DNA of 64,000 nucleotides from DASXKD01 sp963703605 (GCA_963703605.1 CAVPFC010000067.1:27726-91725); one strand, 5' to 3'. Counted from the first letter of the stretch, positions 18,865 to 28,547 are shown. The notes: generated from the sequence alone by a model not told the origin. Numbers and translations are program-made.

Positions 18865-19748
18865 GCGATCACCCTTCCTTCGCGGAAGATGCCGGACGGC
18901 CGGGCCAGCAGGATCACGACCACGACCACGAACGACACCGCCGTCGCGACGTCGCCGGTCATGAACGTCAGGGACAGGTTGGCGGCGAGCGCCACCAGGT
19001 AAGCCCCGGCGATAGCACCGCGGACGCTGCCCAGCCCCCCGATCACCACCGCGAGGAACGCGTCGATCAGGAAGTCCAGGTCCATCCCGGGCCGCACCGA
19101 GAAGATCGGCCCGGCCAGGCCGCCGATCAGCGCCGCGACCCCGGCCGACGCCGCGAACAGGCCGGTCATCATGGCCGTGGTGTTGACGCCCAGCAACTCG
19201 GCCATGCTCGCGTTCTGGCTGGCGCCGCGCAGCACCGTCCCGGCGGGGGTCGTCCTCAGCAGCGTCCAGATGCCAGCGCTGACCGCGGTGGCGACCCCGG
19301 CGGCGACGAAGATGAACACGCTGATCCGCTGGCCGTCGACCGGCACGGTCCCGCCGACCGGGCTGTTCATCGTCCGGGTCGACGTGCCCCAGACGACCTG
19401 CATCAGGCCGTCCAGCAGTATCGCCAGCCCGAACGTGGCGAGCAGCGTGCTTATCTCGGTACGCCCCCGCAGCGGCCGGATCGTGACCCGCTCGACCACG
19501 CCGGCGAACACGGCCACGCAGACCGCGGCGAGGACGATGGCCGGCCAGTAGCCGACCCTCCCGGCCAGCGAGTAGGCAACGTACGCACCCAGCGCGTAGA
19601 ACGCGCCGATGGCGAAGTTCACCACCCGGCCGAGCCCGAACACCAGCGTCAGGGCGACGGCGACCGCGGCGAGCAGCGACCCGTACAGCCAGGCGTCGAC
19701 CAGGTTGACGACCAGCAGGCTGAGGGTGACCGACCCGAACGGGTTCAC
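18861..19748 (-). CDS. LivH-type branched-chain ABC transporter permease
   Basis: The 295-residue inner-membrane permease shows the LivH motifs VVNFAIGAFYALGAY near residue 40 and VIGGLGSVRGAIAGA near 235. It starts ten bases after the binding-protein stop and overlaps LivM by four bases, consistent with one transcript. The substrate is set mainly by the binding protein. Confidence 0.92.
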   Translation of the reverse strand: MNPFGSVTLSLLVVNLVDAWLYGSLLAAVAVALTLVFGLGRVVNFAIGAFYALGAYVAYSLAGRVGYWPAIVLAAVCVAVFAGVVERVTIRPLRGRTEISTLLATFGLAILLDGLMQVVWGTSTRTMNSPVGGTVPVDGQRISVFIFVAAGVATAVSAGIWTLLRTTPAGTVLRGASQNASMAELLGVNTTAMMTGLFAASAGVAALIGGLAGPIFSVRPGMDLDFLIDAFLAVVIGGLGSVRGAIAGAYLVALAANLSLTFMTGDVATAVSFVVVVVILLARPSGIFREGRVIA

Positions 19749-19758
19749 CGGGTCTGCC

Positions 19759-21051
19759 TCAGCCGCCTGAGATGTGGCAGCCGTACGAGGCCGCCGAACC
19801 TACCACGGAAGTGGGTGGCAGCACGAACAGCACCTTGTTCGCGTAGCTGACCCCGTACTGCGGGTGCGGCAGCTTCTCGAACTTGGTCGCGAACGTGGGC
19901 ACGTTCAGCTGGCGCCCGCCCGGCTGCACGCTCAGCGGCTGGGTCCAGTACGGGGTCTGGAAGCTTCGCGTGGTCAGCGCCTGCATCAGCGCGTGCGGGC
20001 TGGTCCCTACCGCTTTGATCGCGCTCAGCAGCATCCACGTGTCCGCCATCGCGACGTTCGCCTGCGTGGTCGGCGGGTAGCCGTAGGACTTGTAGAACAG
20101 CGCGTTGAACCGCTTCCCCTCCGGCGTCTGGTCCACGTAGGTCCACGACCCGCCGTACTGCGAGAGCACCTTCGTGGCCAGCAGTGCCTGCACCGTCGAG
20201 TCGCTCGCCGCGGTCCCGTACCCGGGGACCATCGAGTTCTCCGGGAAGCCGACGGGCGCCACGATCTGCATCTGGCTGAACAGGCCCGCCGCCTTCGCCT
20301 GCTGGAGGAACGCCGCGTACTGGACCCCCCAGGAGATCGCGACGAGCACGGCCTTCGCCCCGCTGGCCTTCAGCTTCGCGATGTACGGCGTCCAGTCGAC
20401 GGTACCGAACGGGGCGATCTGCACCCCCGCGTGCCGGGCACCGGGCACCGAGTCCCAGTACTGCGCGACGCTCTCGCTCCAGCCCGGGTCGTCCCCGATC
20501 ACCACCCACTTCTGGCCGATCAGGCCGGGGAACTGGCGCTGCGCGGAGATCGCCATCGCCTTCGCGTCCACGGCCGGCGACGGCGCGCCGTTGATGAACC
20601 AGTAGTTGCAGTCCGACCCGACCACCTGCTGGATGCTGCAACTGTTCCCGATCATCGGGATCTGGACCCGGCCGGCGACGCTGATCGCTCCTTCGCACTC
20701 GCTGGAGGCCATCCCGAGCACCGCCGTGGCGTTGTCCTGGCTCTTCAGCTGGATGATCTTCGCCGCCGCCACCGAGGCGCTGAAGTCGCCGCCGTCCTCC
20801 GGCACGAACTTCACCGACCGGCCATCGACCGGGCCGAACACCTTCGCCGCGGCCTCGGAGCCGTTGATGAACTGCTCGCCGATTGTCTTCGTCGAGCCGG
20901 TCATGTCCGCGATGATCCCCACGGTGATCGGGGTCTTCGAGGACGGTGCCTGCGCCGCGGCGCCGCTGCTCGCGCAGCCCGCGACCAGGATGGCCACGCC
21001 CCCGATCGCGGCCGCCAGGATCGTCCTCGGGCCGGTGCTGGTCAGCATCAT
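19759..21051 (-). CDS. Liv-type substrate-binding lipoprotein
   Basis: From the ATG at 21051, preceded by GGAG at good spacing, the product is 430 residues. Residues 1-26 form a lipoprotein signal with lipobox LVAGC (Cys26). A type I periplasmic-binding fold (peripla_BP_6) follows, opening with ITVGIIADMTGS. It would be tethered outside the membrane and deliver ligand to the LivH/LivM channel. The frame is open upstream to 22314, but that is the antisense shadow of the SDR gene. Ligand identity is unknown; the downstream monooxygenase hints at a small organic or organosulfur compound. Confidence 0.9.
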   Translation of the reverse strand: MMLTSTGPRTILAAAIGGVAILVAGCASSGAAAQAPSSKTPITVGIIADMTGSTKTIGEQFINGSEAAAKVFGPVDGRSVKFVPEDGGDFSASVAAAKIIQLKSQDNATAVLGMASSECEGAISVAGRVQIPMIGNSCSIQQVVGSDCNYWFINGAPSPAVDAKAMAISAQRQFPGLIGQKWVVIGDDPGWSESVAQYWDSVPGARHAGVQIAPFGTVDWTPYIAKLKASGAKAVLVAISWGVQYAAFLQQAKAAGLFSQMQIVAPVGFPENSMVPGYGTAASDSTVQALLATKVLSQYGGSWTYVDQTPEGKRFNALFYKSYGYPPTTQANVAMADTWMLLSAIKAVGTSPHALMQALTTRSFQTPYWTQPLSVQPGGRQLNVPTFATKFEKLPHPQYGVSYANKVLFVLPPTSVVGSAASYGCHISGG

Positions 21052-21282
21052 GGTGTTCTCCAAGCCGCGGCAAGCCAGATGTCTAGTTAATCGATGCGAA
21101 TTATCGGAAATTGTCCCTCCATGGTGCTGGCCAGGGACGTCGCGCGTCCAATCGGGATTAGCGAGGGGGTGATAGGCCCGGCCGATCGATCTTCGCTGCC
21201 CCGCGCCACGCCCCCCGGTGTTTGCGTCGGCAGGGGCGGGTAGCGGAGCGGGTTTACCCAGACCTACTGGAGGCAGAAGCAC
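21052..21282. promoter_or_regulatory. Divergent intergenic region between the importer operon and the SDR gene
   Basis: This 231-base region separates two divergent starts and contains an unusually A/T-rich patch for the window (about 21085-21115, around taatcgatgcgaattatcgg). It is the only place where a promoter for the eight-gene minus-strand operon can lie. I could not assign clear -35/-10 boxes or a convincing operator. Confidence 0.45.
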
Positions 21283-22296
21283 ATGGAACAGCAGACCGTC
21301 GTCGTTACCGGGGCGAGCGCGGGCATCGGGCGCGCCACCGCGCGCCTGTTCGGAGAGCGCGGCGCGTCCGTCGGGCTGATCGCGCGTGGCCGGGCCGGCC
21401 TGGACGGAGCGGCCCGCGAGGTCGAGGAGGCCGGCGGGAAGGCCGTCGCGGTCAGCGCCGACGTGGCCGACTACGAGCAGGTCACCTCGGCCGCCCGGAA
21501 GATCGAGGAGAACCTCGGGCCGATCGACGTGTGGGTCAACGTCGCGTTCACCTCGGTGTTCTCGCCGTTCAGCGAGATCACCGCGGAGGAGTTCCGGCGG
21601 GTGACCGAGGTCAGCTACCTCGGGTTCGTGTACGGGACGATGGCCGCGCTGAGCCGGATGAGCCCACGCGGCCAGGGCACGATCGTGCAGGTCGGCTCCG
21701 CGCTCGGATCCCGCAGCATCCCGCTCCAGTCCGCGTACTGCGGCGCCAAGCACGCCATCAACGGCTTCACCGAGTCGCTGCGCTGCGAGCTGCTGCACGA
21801 GAACTCGGGTGTGCACGTGACCGTGGTGCAGATGCCGGCCGTGAACACGCCGCAGTTCTCCTGGGTGCGGTCCCGGCTGCCGAAGCACCCCCAGCCGGTG
21901 CCACCGATCTACCAGCCCGAGGTCGCGGCGCGCGGCGTCGTGTACGCCGCCGATCATCCGCACCGGAAGCAGTACTGGGTCGGCGCGAGCACGGCGGCCG
22001 CGATCCTGGCCAACCGGGTAGCTCCGGCCCTGCTGGACCGCTACCTGGCGCGCACCGGCTACGGCTCGCAGCAGACGGAGCAGCCGGCCGACCCCGGCCA
22101 GCCGGACAACCTGCTCTACCCCGTCGACGGGGTCAACGGGCACGATCACGGCGCGCACGGCGCCTTCGACGACCGGTCCCATGGCCGCAGCCCGCAGCTG
22201 TGGCTGTCCCAGCACGCCCGGGCGGCGTCTGGGCTGGCCGCCGGGGCGGCGGTCGCCGGGGCTTTGCTGGCGGTCAGGCTCGGGCAGCGCCGGTGA
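21283..22296 (+). CDS. Short-chain dehydrogenase/reductase with C-terminal membrane anchor
   Basis: The 337-residue protein has the classical SDR cofactor motif TGASAGIG (10-16) and the catalytic YCGAK with an upstream active-site Ser (QVGSALGS). The SDR domain ends near 255. A Gln/Asp/His-rich linker follows, then a hydrophobic segment (ASGLAAGAAVAGALLAV) near the C-terminus. Substrate is unknown; many actinobacterial homologues are annotated only as SDR oxidoreductases. The next gene starts inside its stop codon (GTGA). Confidence 0.9.
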   Translation: MEQQTVVVTGASAGIGRATARLFGERGASVGLIARGRAGLDGAAREVEEAGGKAVAVSADVADYEQVTSAARKIEENLGPIDVWVNVAFTSVFSPFSEITAEEFRRVTEVSYLGFVYGTMAALSRMSPRGQGTIVQVGSALGSRSIPLQSAYCGAKHAINGFTESLRCELLHENSGVHVTVVQMPAVNTPQFSWVRSRLPKHPQPVPPIYQPEVAARGVVYAADHPHRKQYWVGASTAAAILANRVAPALLDRYLARTGYGSQQTEQPADPGQPDNLLYPVDGVNGHDHGAHGAFDDRSHGRSPQLWLSQHARAASGLAAGAAVAGALLAVRLGQRR

Positions 22297-22766
22297 CCGA
22301 TCCCGCGGGAGCACCTCGCGCCGCCAGGACGTTGCAGCTGGCCCGGGCCGGCTACGGGGTGGCCCTGGTCATGGCGCCGGGCGTGGTGACCTACCTGGCC
22401 ACGGGCCGGTTCCCCGGCCGCCGCGGGCGCCGGGTGGCACAGGTGCTCGGCGCCCGGCACCTGGTCCAGGCGGCGGTCACAGCCCTGGTGCCGGTGCCCG
22501 ACGTGTTCGCGCTGGGCGCCGGGGCGGATGCCGCGCACGCCGCGTCGATGATCATGCTGGCCGGCGCCGACCGCGCCGCGCGGCACGCCGCGCTGACCGA
22601 CGCGCTGGCCGAGGCGGTCTTCGCGGCCACAGGCTGGGGGGTCGGCGCGAAGCGCGGGGGCGGGGAAAGCAGCGCATTCAGCTGCGGTCGAGGCGCCGGA
22701 ACGCGACCTCCTGGAGCAGCAGCCGCAGCGCGGCGGCCACCGGGATCGCCACCAGGGCACCGATGA
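22293..22766 (+). CDS. Hypothetical membrane-associated protein
   Basis: A GTG overlapping the SDR stop opens a 157-residue frame. Residues 15-120 have two or three hydrophobic segments (YGVALVMAPGVVTYL; HLVQAAVTALVPV; AASMIMLAG) and look coding. The last 30-40 residues are Gly/Pro/Arg-rich and run 89 bases into the convergent AI-2E gene, so the true end may be earlier. I do not recognise the family. Coupling to the SDR gene suggests a shared role. Confidence 0.6.
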   Translation: MTDPAGAPRAARTLQLARAGYGVALVMAPGVVTYLATGRFPGRRGRRVAQVLGARHLVQAAVTALVPVPDVFALGAGADAAHAASMIMLAGADRAARHAALTDALAEAVFAATGWGVGAKRGGGESSAFSCGRGAGTRPPGAAAAARRPPGSPPGHR

Positions 22767-23886
22767 TGCCCATCAGCGCCCCGCCGACCAGCACCGCCAC
22801 CACGGACACCACGGCGGGCACCTTGACGGCGCTGCCCATGATCCGCGGCACCAGCAGGTAGTCCTCGGCCAGCCGGTAGGCAATGTAGAAGGCCAGCGTG
22901 GCGATCGCGACCGGCAGCGACACGGTCAGCGCGACCACGGACACCACGGCGCCGCCGATCGTGGACCCGATGACCGGGATCAGGTCCAGGATGGCCACGA
23001 ACAGCCCCAGCAGGATCGGGTACGGGATGCCGAAGGCGAGCATCCACAGGTAGGTGCCGAGCCCGGCAATCACCGAGGTGACAATGTTGCCGAGCACGAA
23101 CCCGCCCACCTTGGTGAAGATCTCGTCGCCGAGCAGGATCACCCGGGCCCGGCGGGAGTGCGGCGCCAGCCGGTAGACGAACAGCTTGATCCTGGGCATG
23201 CCCGCCAGGAAGTAGATCACCAGGACGATCACGGCCAGCGTGGACGCGAGGGCGCCGATCACCAGCGCCCCGGCGCCCAGCACCCCGCCGACCAGCGTGC
23301 TGCCCCGGGTGGCGAGCAGGTGGGACAGGCGCTGCTCGATGTGGTACTTGACGTTGAGCCGCCCGAACGCCGAGTTGTGGTCCTGCAACGTGTGCGCGTA
23401 GTGCGGCAGCTCGGCGATCAGCTTGCTGGTCTGCGTGGCCAGCGGCGGGATCGCGGCCGCGAGGAACCCGGCGATCACCCCGAGCACGCCAAGCAGCACG
23501 ACGATGACGGCCGCCCAGCGCGGCATCCGGTGCCTGGTCAGCCACGTGACGACCGGGTCCAGGCCCGCCGCGATGAACAGCGCAAGGCCGATGAGCACCA
23601 GCACCGAGCCCGCCCGGATGGCCAGCTCCACCAGCCCGATGGTGACCGCGACCCCGGCCGCGCCCGCCATGCCGATGAAGAACGGCGAGCGCCGGTCCAT
23701 CGGCCGGCCGAGGCGCCCCAGCCCGCCGGTTTCCTCGGCCTGCGCCGCGGCGACCTTGGCCGCCTCCCGGACGGGGTGCGTGCCGCCGTTAGCCTCTTCG
23801 CCCCCGCCGTGCTCCGCCGGCAACGTTCCTGTAGTACCGCGCGCGTCGCTCACCACCGCATCGCTCTCCCCGGAACCGGGCCTCAA
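22678..23886 (-). CDS. AI-2E family transporter (PerM/TqsA type)
   Basis: The 402-residue protein has eight predicted membrane segments and the family motifs FVLGNIVTSVIAGLGTYL and IPYPILLGLFVAILDLIPVIG. The latter is the conserved loop of this family. The first 60 residues are polar and variable, and the start could lie further in. Members export autoinducer-2 or act as Na+/H+ exchangers; the role here cannot be chosen from sequence. Confidence 0.88.
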   Translation of the reverse strand: MRPGSGESDAVVSDARGTTGTLPAEHGGGEEANGGTHPVREAAKVAAAQAEETGGLGRLGRPMDRRSPFFIGMAGAAGVAVTIGLVELAIRAGSVLVLIGLALFIAAGLDPVVTWLTRHRMPRWAAVIVVLLGVLGVIAGFLAAAIPPLATQTSKLIAELPHYAHTLQDHNSAFGRLNVKYHIEQRLSHLLATRGSTLVGGVLGAGALVIGALASTLAVIVLVIYFLAGMPRIKLFVYRLAPHSRRARVILLGDEIFTKVGGFVLGNIVTSVIAGLGTYLWMLAFGIPYPILLGLFVAILDLIPVIGSTIGGAVVSVVALTVSLPVAIATLAFYIAYRLAEDYLLVPRIMGSAVKVPAVVSVVAVLVGGALMGIIGALVAIPVAAALRLLLQEVAFRRLDRS

Positions 23887-23919
23887 ACCTGCGGAACCCG
23901 GGTTGGTGCCCGCTGGGCG

Positions 23920-26868
23920 TTATGTATGGTCCTGGCGGGTCTGTGTGGGCGGCGGCAGCATGCCGGCGAGCAGCTCGGCGAGGTGGATCCCTTCCCGGCC
24001 GAGGTGGCCGGCCTCGATCTGGGTGCGGCAGGAGAAGCCGTCCGCGAGGATCGCGGTGCCCGGGCCGGCCTCCCGGACCGCGGGGAACAGCCCGTGTTCC
24101 GCGCAGGCCATGGACACGTCGTAGTGGCCACGCTCGAAGCCGAAGTTGCCGGCCAGGCCGCAGCAGCCGTCGTCGAGCACGTCAACGTCCACGCCGCAGG
24201 CCTTGAGCAGCTCGGCGTCCGTGCCGAACCCCATGATCGCGTGCTGGTGACAGTGCACCTGGGCGATGGCCTTGCGCGGGGCCGACTCGCCGTGGCCCGG
24301 CCGGGGGCGCCAGCGGGCCTCGCTCAGCAACTCGGCGAGCGTGGTGGTCTGCCGGGCCAGGAGGCTGGCGTCGTCGGACCCGAGCAGTTCGGCCGCGTCG
24401 GAGCGGAACACCGCGGCGCAGCTCGGCTCGAGCACGACGACGCGCTGGCCCGCGGCGAGGGCGGGCCGCAGCGCGGCGATCGTGCGCTTCAGCACCCGCC
24501 TGGCCATGCCGAGCTGGCCGGTGGAAATCCAGGTCAGCCCGCAGCACAGCGGCTTGGCCGGCACGTCGACGGCGAAGCCCGCGTCCTCCAGGACGGCGAC
24601 GGCGGCGCGGCCTACGCCGGGGTGGAAGTTGTTGGTGAAGGTGTCCGGCCACAGGATGACCGGCGGCCCGGGCGCCCGTTGCTCCCGGCGGGCGTACCAG
24701 CGGGTGAACCGCTGCCGGGCGAACCGGGGCAGCTCACGCCGCGGGTCGACGCCGCCGGCCAGCTTGAGCAGGTGGCCGAGCCCGGGCGCCCGGCCGGCGG
24801 CGTTCATGGCCCCGGGCGCCGCGGCGGCCAGCAGCGCGAGGAGCGGCAGCCAGCCCATCGAGTAGTGCGCCGGTGGCCGCAGCCGGCCGGAGTAGTGGTG
24901 CGCGAGGAACTCCGCCTTGTAGGTCGCCATGTCGACGTCGACCGGGCAGTCTTTCCGGCAGCCCTTGCAGGCCAGGCACAGGTCGAGGGCGTCGCGGACC
25001 TCGGTGGAGTGCCAGCCGTCGGTGATGACTTCGCCGCGGACCATCTCCATCAGCAGCCGGGAACGGCCGCGGGTGGAGTGCTCCTCGTCCCGGGTGACCC
25101 GGTAGCTGGGGCACATGACGCCGCCCTCGTCGCCGCGGCACTTTCCCACGCCCACGCAGCGCGACGCCGCGCCGGTGAACTTGTGGCCGTCCTGCGGGTA
25201 GTGGAAGAACGTCTTCGGTTCGGCGGGGAACCAGCCGCGCAGCGTCAGGTTCTCGTCCAGCCGGTAGGGGTCCACGACCTTGCCGGGGTTCATCCGGTTG
25301 CCGGGGTCGAAGGCCGCCTTCAGCTCCCCGAAGGCGTGCATCAGCTCGGGGCCGAACATTCTCGGCAGCAGCTCTCCCCGGGACTGGCCGTCGCCGTGCT
25401 CGCCGGACAGCGAGCCGCCGTAGGAGACCACGAGGTCGGCGGCGGCCTCCACGAACGACCGGTACTTGGCGATGCCGTCCGGCGTCCGCAGCTCGAACGG
25501 GATCCGGGTGTGCACGCAGCCCTGCCCGAAATGCCCGTACAGGGACGCGGGCTCGTAGTCGTAGCGCTCCAGCAGGATGCGGAAGTCCCGCAGGTAGTCG
25601 CCGAGACGGTCGGGCGGGACCGCGGCGTCCTCCCAGCCCTCGTGGGTCTCGTGCTTGCCGGGCGGGTAGGCGGTGGCGCCCAGGCCCGCCTCGCGCACGT
25701 CGTTGAGCTTGTCCTCCACGGCCGGGTCGTCCACGTACGCGACGTGCGGTTTCGGGTGGTCGCCGTCGGCCTGGACGTCCTCGATGAGCGCCTGCGCCTT
25801 GGCCTGCGCCTCGTCCTTGGTGTCGCCGCCGAACTGGATCATCAGCCAGCCCGATCCCTCGGGCAGCTTGTCCAGCGCGTCGCCGGCCAGGTGCTCCTCG
25901 CGTTCCAGGGAGATGACCGTGTCGTCCAGGCCCTCGCAGGCCAGCGGCTTGTGGCCGACCACCTTCGGCACGAGATCGGCGGCATCGGCGATATCGGGGT
26001 AGCCAAGTACGACCAGCGAGCGATGCTTCGGTATCTCGAACAGCTCTACTTCCGCATGCAGCACGGTGACCAGAGTGCTCTCGCTGCCGACCAGCGCCCG
26101 GGCGACGTGGAAGCCGTTCTCCGGCAGCAGCTGGTCCAGGTTGTAGCCGGACACGCGGCGCGGGATCTTCGGGTAGCCGGTGCGGATCTGGCCCAGGTAG
26201 GTGTCCCGGATCTCGCGCAGCCGCTGGTAGAGCTCGGCTTTGCGGCCGCCGGCCGCGATGATCCGCTGGTACTCCTCGTCGCTGGTGTCGCCGACCCAGG
26301 TGCGCAGGCCGTCGTAGGTGAGGATCTCCAGCCGCCGCACCGAGTCGGCCATCTTGCCGTAGGCCTGGGCCGTGGAGCCGCACGAGTTGTTCCCGATCAT
26401 GCCGCCGATCGTGCAGCTCACGTGCGTGGACGGCTTCGGCCCCACCATCAGCCCGTGCGGCTTCAAGTAGTCGTTGACCTTGTCCAGCGCGGCACCGGGC
26501 TCGATCACCGCGGTCTTGGCGCCCGGCTCGACCGAGACCACGTGGTGGCAGTACTTGGTCCAGTCGATGACCACGGCCTCGTTGCAGCACTGGCCGGCCA
26601 GGCTGGTGCCGCCGCCGCGGGACAGCACGGGCACGCCGGCGTCATGGCACACGGCAACGGCGGCGACGGCGGCGTCCGCGCTGCGCGGGACGACCACGCC
26701 GATGGGCACCTGCCGGTAGTTCGAGCCGTCGTGGGCGTACGCCGCCCGCGAGCCGGCGTCGAACCTGACCTCGCCGTCGACGCGTTTCTCCAGCGCGGCC
26801 CGCAGAGTGCCGGGATCCGCGCCGTGTGCCGTCGTTCTGTTCGTCGTTGCGCCGCGTTGCGCCACCAT
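23920..26868 (-). CDS. FAD-linked oxidase fused to Fe-S (GlpC/LldE-like) domain, D-lactate or 2-hydroxyacid dehydrogenase type
   Basis: This 982-residue fusion begins with an FAD_binding_4 domain (about 45-200; SRGGGTSLAGQC, CTIGGMIGNNSCG) and FAD-oxidase C-domain (about 220-530). Two Cys-rich 4Fe-4S motifs follow, the clearest being CLACKGCRKDCPVD near residue 650. The C-terminal part has CCG-type motifs (LCCGLTWIS, DDGCCGLAGNFG). This is the Dld-II / Ydij-like layout that oxidises D-2-hydroxyacids and passes electrons to the quinone pool. I start at the ATG at 26868; the frame is open 25 codons further. Confidence 0.92.
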   Translation of the reverse strand: MVAQRGATTNRTTAHGADPGTLRAALEKRVDGEVRFDAGSRAAYAHDGSNYRQVPIGVVVPRSADAAVAAVAVCHDAGVPVLSRGGGTSLAGQCCNEAVVIDWTKYCHHVVSVEPGAKTAVIEPGAALDKVNDYLKPHGLMVGPKPSTHVSCTIGGMIGNNSCGSTAQAYGKMADSVRRLEILTYDGLRTWVGDTSDEEYQRIIAAGGRKAELYQRLREIRDTYLGQIRTGYPKIPRRVSGYNLDQLLPENGFHVARALVGSESTLVTVLHAEVELFEIPKHRSLVVLGYPDIADAADLVPKVVGHKPLACEGLDDTVISLEREEHLAGDALDKLPEGSGWLMIQFGGDTKDEAQAKAQALIEDVQADGDHPKPHVAYVDDPAVEDKLNDVREAGLGATAYPPGKHETHEGWEDAAVPPDRLGDYLRDFRILLERYDYEPASLYGHFGQGCVHTRIPFELRTPDGIAKYRSFVEAAADLVVSYGGSLSGEHGDGQSRGELLPRMFGPELMHAFGELKAAFDPGNRMNPGKVVDPYRLDENLTLRGWFPAEPKTFFHYPQDGHKFTGAASRCVGVGKCRGDEGGVMCPSYRVTRDEEHSTRGRSRLLMEMVRGEVITDGWHSTEVRDALDLCLACKGCRKDCPVDVDMATYKAEFLAHHYSGRLRPPAHYSMGWLPLLALLAAAAPGAMNAAGRAPGLGHLLKLAGGVDPRRELPRFARQRFTRWYARREQRAPGPPVILWPDTFTNNFHPGVGRAAVAVLEDAGFAVDVPAKPLCCGLTWISTGQLGMARRVLKRTIAALRPALAAGQRVVVLEPSCAAVFRSDAAELLGSDDASLLARQTTTLAELLSEARWRPRPGHGESAPRKAIAQVHCHQHAIMGFGTDAELLKACGVDVDVLDDGCCGLAGNFGFERGHYDVSMACAEHGLFPAVREAGPGTAILADGFSCRTQIEAGHLGREGIHLAELLAGMLPPPTQTRQDHT

Positions 26869-26977
26869 GCCGAGCTCAGCCCCTTCTCGTGACCAGCCAC
26901 TGGCGCTACCCGGAGACCGGGCCGTTACACGGCTGCGCCCCAACTCGGCGTGGCGAAGCCCTTCGCGCTATGACCGG

Positions 26978-27715
26978 TCATAGCGTCCGCGACCGCAGTT
27001 GCCGGGCGCGGAGTTCGCCGCTGACGATCTTGGCCGCGATGTCGCGCGTCTTCTGGTTGGTGTTCTGTGAGGCGCGGCTGAGCAACTGGAATGCCTCGTC
27101 GGTCGAGACCCCGAGTTCGGCGTGCAAGGCGCCCTTGGCCTGTTCGATGACGGCGCGGGACTCCAGCGCCACCTGCAGGTTGCCGACCATCCGGCAGGAG
27201 GCACCATAGACGTCCGCGTTGTGGGCGGCGGTGCCGCCCTGCGCGGCAAGAAGCAGCGCGAGGTCGAGGGACGCGCCACCGAACGCGTCTGGGTTCTCGG
27301 CGTAGAGTGCCACCGCCCCGGCCGGCTGCCCGCGCGTGTGCAGGGGCAAGGTAATACAGCTGCCGAAACCAGCTTCAGAGGCCGCCTGGCAGAAGGCGGG
27401 CCAGCGCGGGTCGGCGGTGACGTCGCGGACGTGCCGCGCCTCGTTGTAACGCAGGGTTTCGACCACTGGCCCGGTCCCCGAAGAGAACTGGAGCCGGTGC
27501 AGCTCATCGACCCGCTCATCGGAAGAGGCAAAGGTGTGCGTCTGATCACCTGCCGCGACGGTCACGGCGGCGGCCGTGGCGCCGGGGACCAGCTCGACGC
27601 CGAGGCTGGTCAGCCGCGCCATGGCCGCATCCCGGTCGTCGTCGCTCTCCAGCAGCCGCGCAACTTCGGATACCCGCTCAGCCAGTGCTTGGGTCACCTC
27701 AACCATGCGCAGCAC
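26978..27715 (-). CDS. GAF-ANTAR domain transcription antitermination regulator
   Basis: The 245-residue protein has a GAF sensor domain (about 25-165) and a C-terminal ANTAR RNA-binding domain (about 170-235, VIEQAKGALHAELG and AFQLLSRASQNTNQKTRDIA). ANTAR proteins bind paired RNA hairpins in leaders and prevent termination. GGAGAG five bases ahead supports the GTG at 27715; an ATG at 27706 is the alternative. It is one of three GAF-ANTAR genes in the window and the only intact one. The RNA target is not evident. Confidence 0.88.
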   Translation of the reverse strand: MLRMVEVTQALAERVSEVARLLESDDDRDAAMARLTSLGVELVPGATAAAVTVAAGDQTHTFASSDERVDELHRLQFSSGTGPVVETLRYNEARHVRDVTADPRWPAFCQAASEAGFGSCITLPLHTRGQPAGAVALYAENPDAFGGASLDLALLLAAQGGTAAHNADVYGASCRMVGNLQVALESRAVIEQAKGALHAELGVSTDEAFQLLSRASQNTNQKTRDIAAKIVSGELRARQLRSRTL

Positions 27716-27989
27716 TGTCGCTCTCCGGCCAAGCTCGCGTCAAGTGGTGTTTGCCCGTCAGCCATCCGGGTAGCAGGCGTCGCTGGCAGGTGGTTCCGGT
27801 CTGCCCTCGAACTGGGTGGGGCACCGGAGGCGGCACGCTCGCCGCGGCCATCGTTGCCCGGTGAGCCGAGATGAAGGGCGTCCCGAAATGCGCGGGCGCC
27901 CACACAGTTGCGGGCTGCCCCGCCTCCGCGTGGCCAGATGGCTGGCCATTGCGCTGTCGCGGGCCGGCCAGCACCCAGGAGACCCGGTC

Positions 27990-28547
27990 ATGAACGCAGT
28001 AGTCCCCGGCACCGCCGGCACTCGGCCGGCGCAGGCCAGCCCCGCGCGACTGGCAGCCGCCGCCACCACCGAGATCGGTGCGCTGATCGCGGCCGACCAC
28101 AGGCACATCCTGCGGCTCTTCCGCGCGCTCGACGATGTTGCCCGGGTCGGCGAACCCGCCCTGGCGCGCTCGAGGCTGCGCCAAATCTGGGCCCGGCTCG
28201 CCGACTTGCTCGAACTCCACTTCATCGCCGAGGAGGAGATCTGTTACCCGGTGCTGTTCGGCCGCGGTGAACGCGTCACGGCGATGCTCGATGCCGCGAC
28301 CGCCGACCACGACGACACACGCGAGGTGGTGGGGGAAGTGACGCTGCTCGACGCCGGCTCGGTCCACTGGTGGCGGGCCGTCACCGCTGCCCACAGCGCC
28401 TGTACAAGCCACTTCTCCCGGGAGGAGGAGCTGGTGGCGGAGGTCTGCGGCGGTTTGGAGCCCGGGGTGGACAACATTCTCGCCCGCCAATGGGCCGCCT
28501 TCGTCACCACCCAGCGGGGACCGTTACCAGGCCGGGCCGCCGGGTAG
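27990..28547 (+). CDS. Hemerythrin/HHE domain protein
   Basis: The 185-residue protein starts at an ATG after AGGAGA. Its four-helix HHE domain (about 30-165) shows the expected iron ligands: ADHRHILRLFRAL, LELHFIAEEEICY, ATADHDDTREVV and SHFSREEEL. Such di-iron proteins bind O2, NO or iron and are common in stress and hypoxia gene sets. The frame is open 58 codons upstream without coding character. The 270 bases before it, up to the divergent ANTAR gene, hold only promoters as far as I can see. Confidence 0.85.
   Translation: MNAVVPGTAGTRPAQASPARLAAAATTEIGALIAADHRHILRLFRALDDVARVGEPALARSRLRQIWARLADLLELHFIAEEEICYPVLFGRGERVTAMLDAATADHDDTREVVGEVTLLDAGSVHWWRAVTAAHSACTSHFSREEELVAEVCGGLEPGVDNILARQWAAFVTTQRGPLPGRAAG

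Noticed and set aside
21052..22314. Upstream extension of the binding-protein frame to give 851 residues
   Set aside because: Antisense to the SDR gene; the lipoprotein signal begins at 21051 behind a ribosome site.
23158..26892. A 1244-codon plus-strand open frame opposite the FAD/Fe-S dehydrogenase gene
   Set aside because: It is the antisense shadow of a well-conserved gene in high-GC DNA; its translation is Arg/Gly/Ala-rich without family motifs or a ribosome site.
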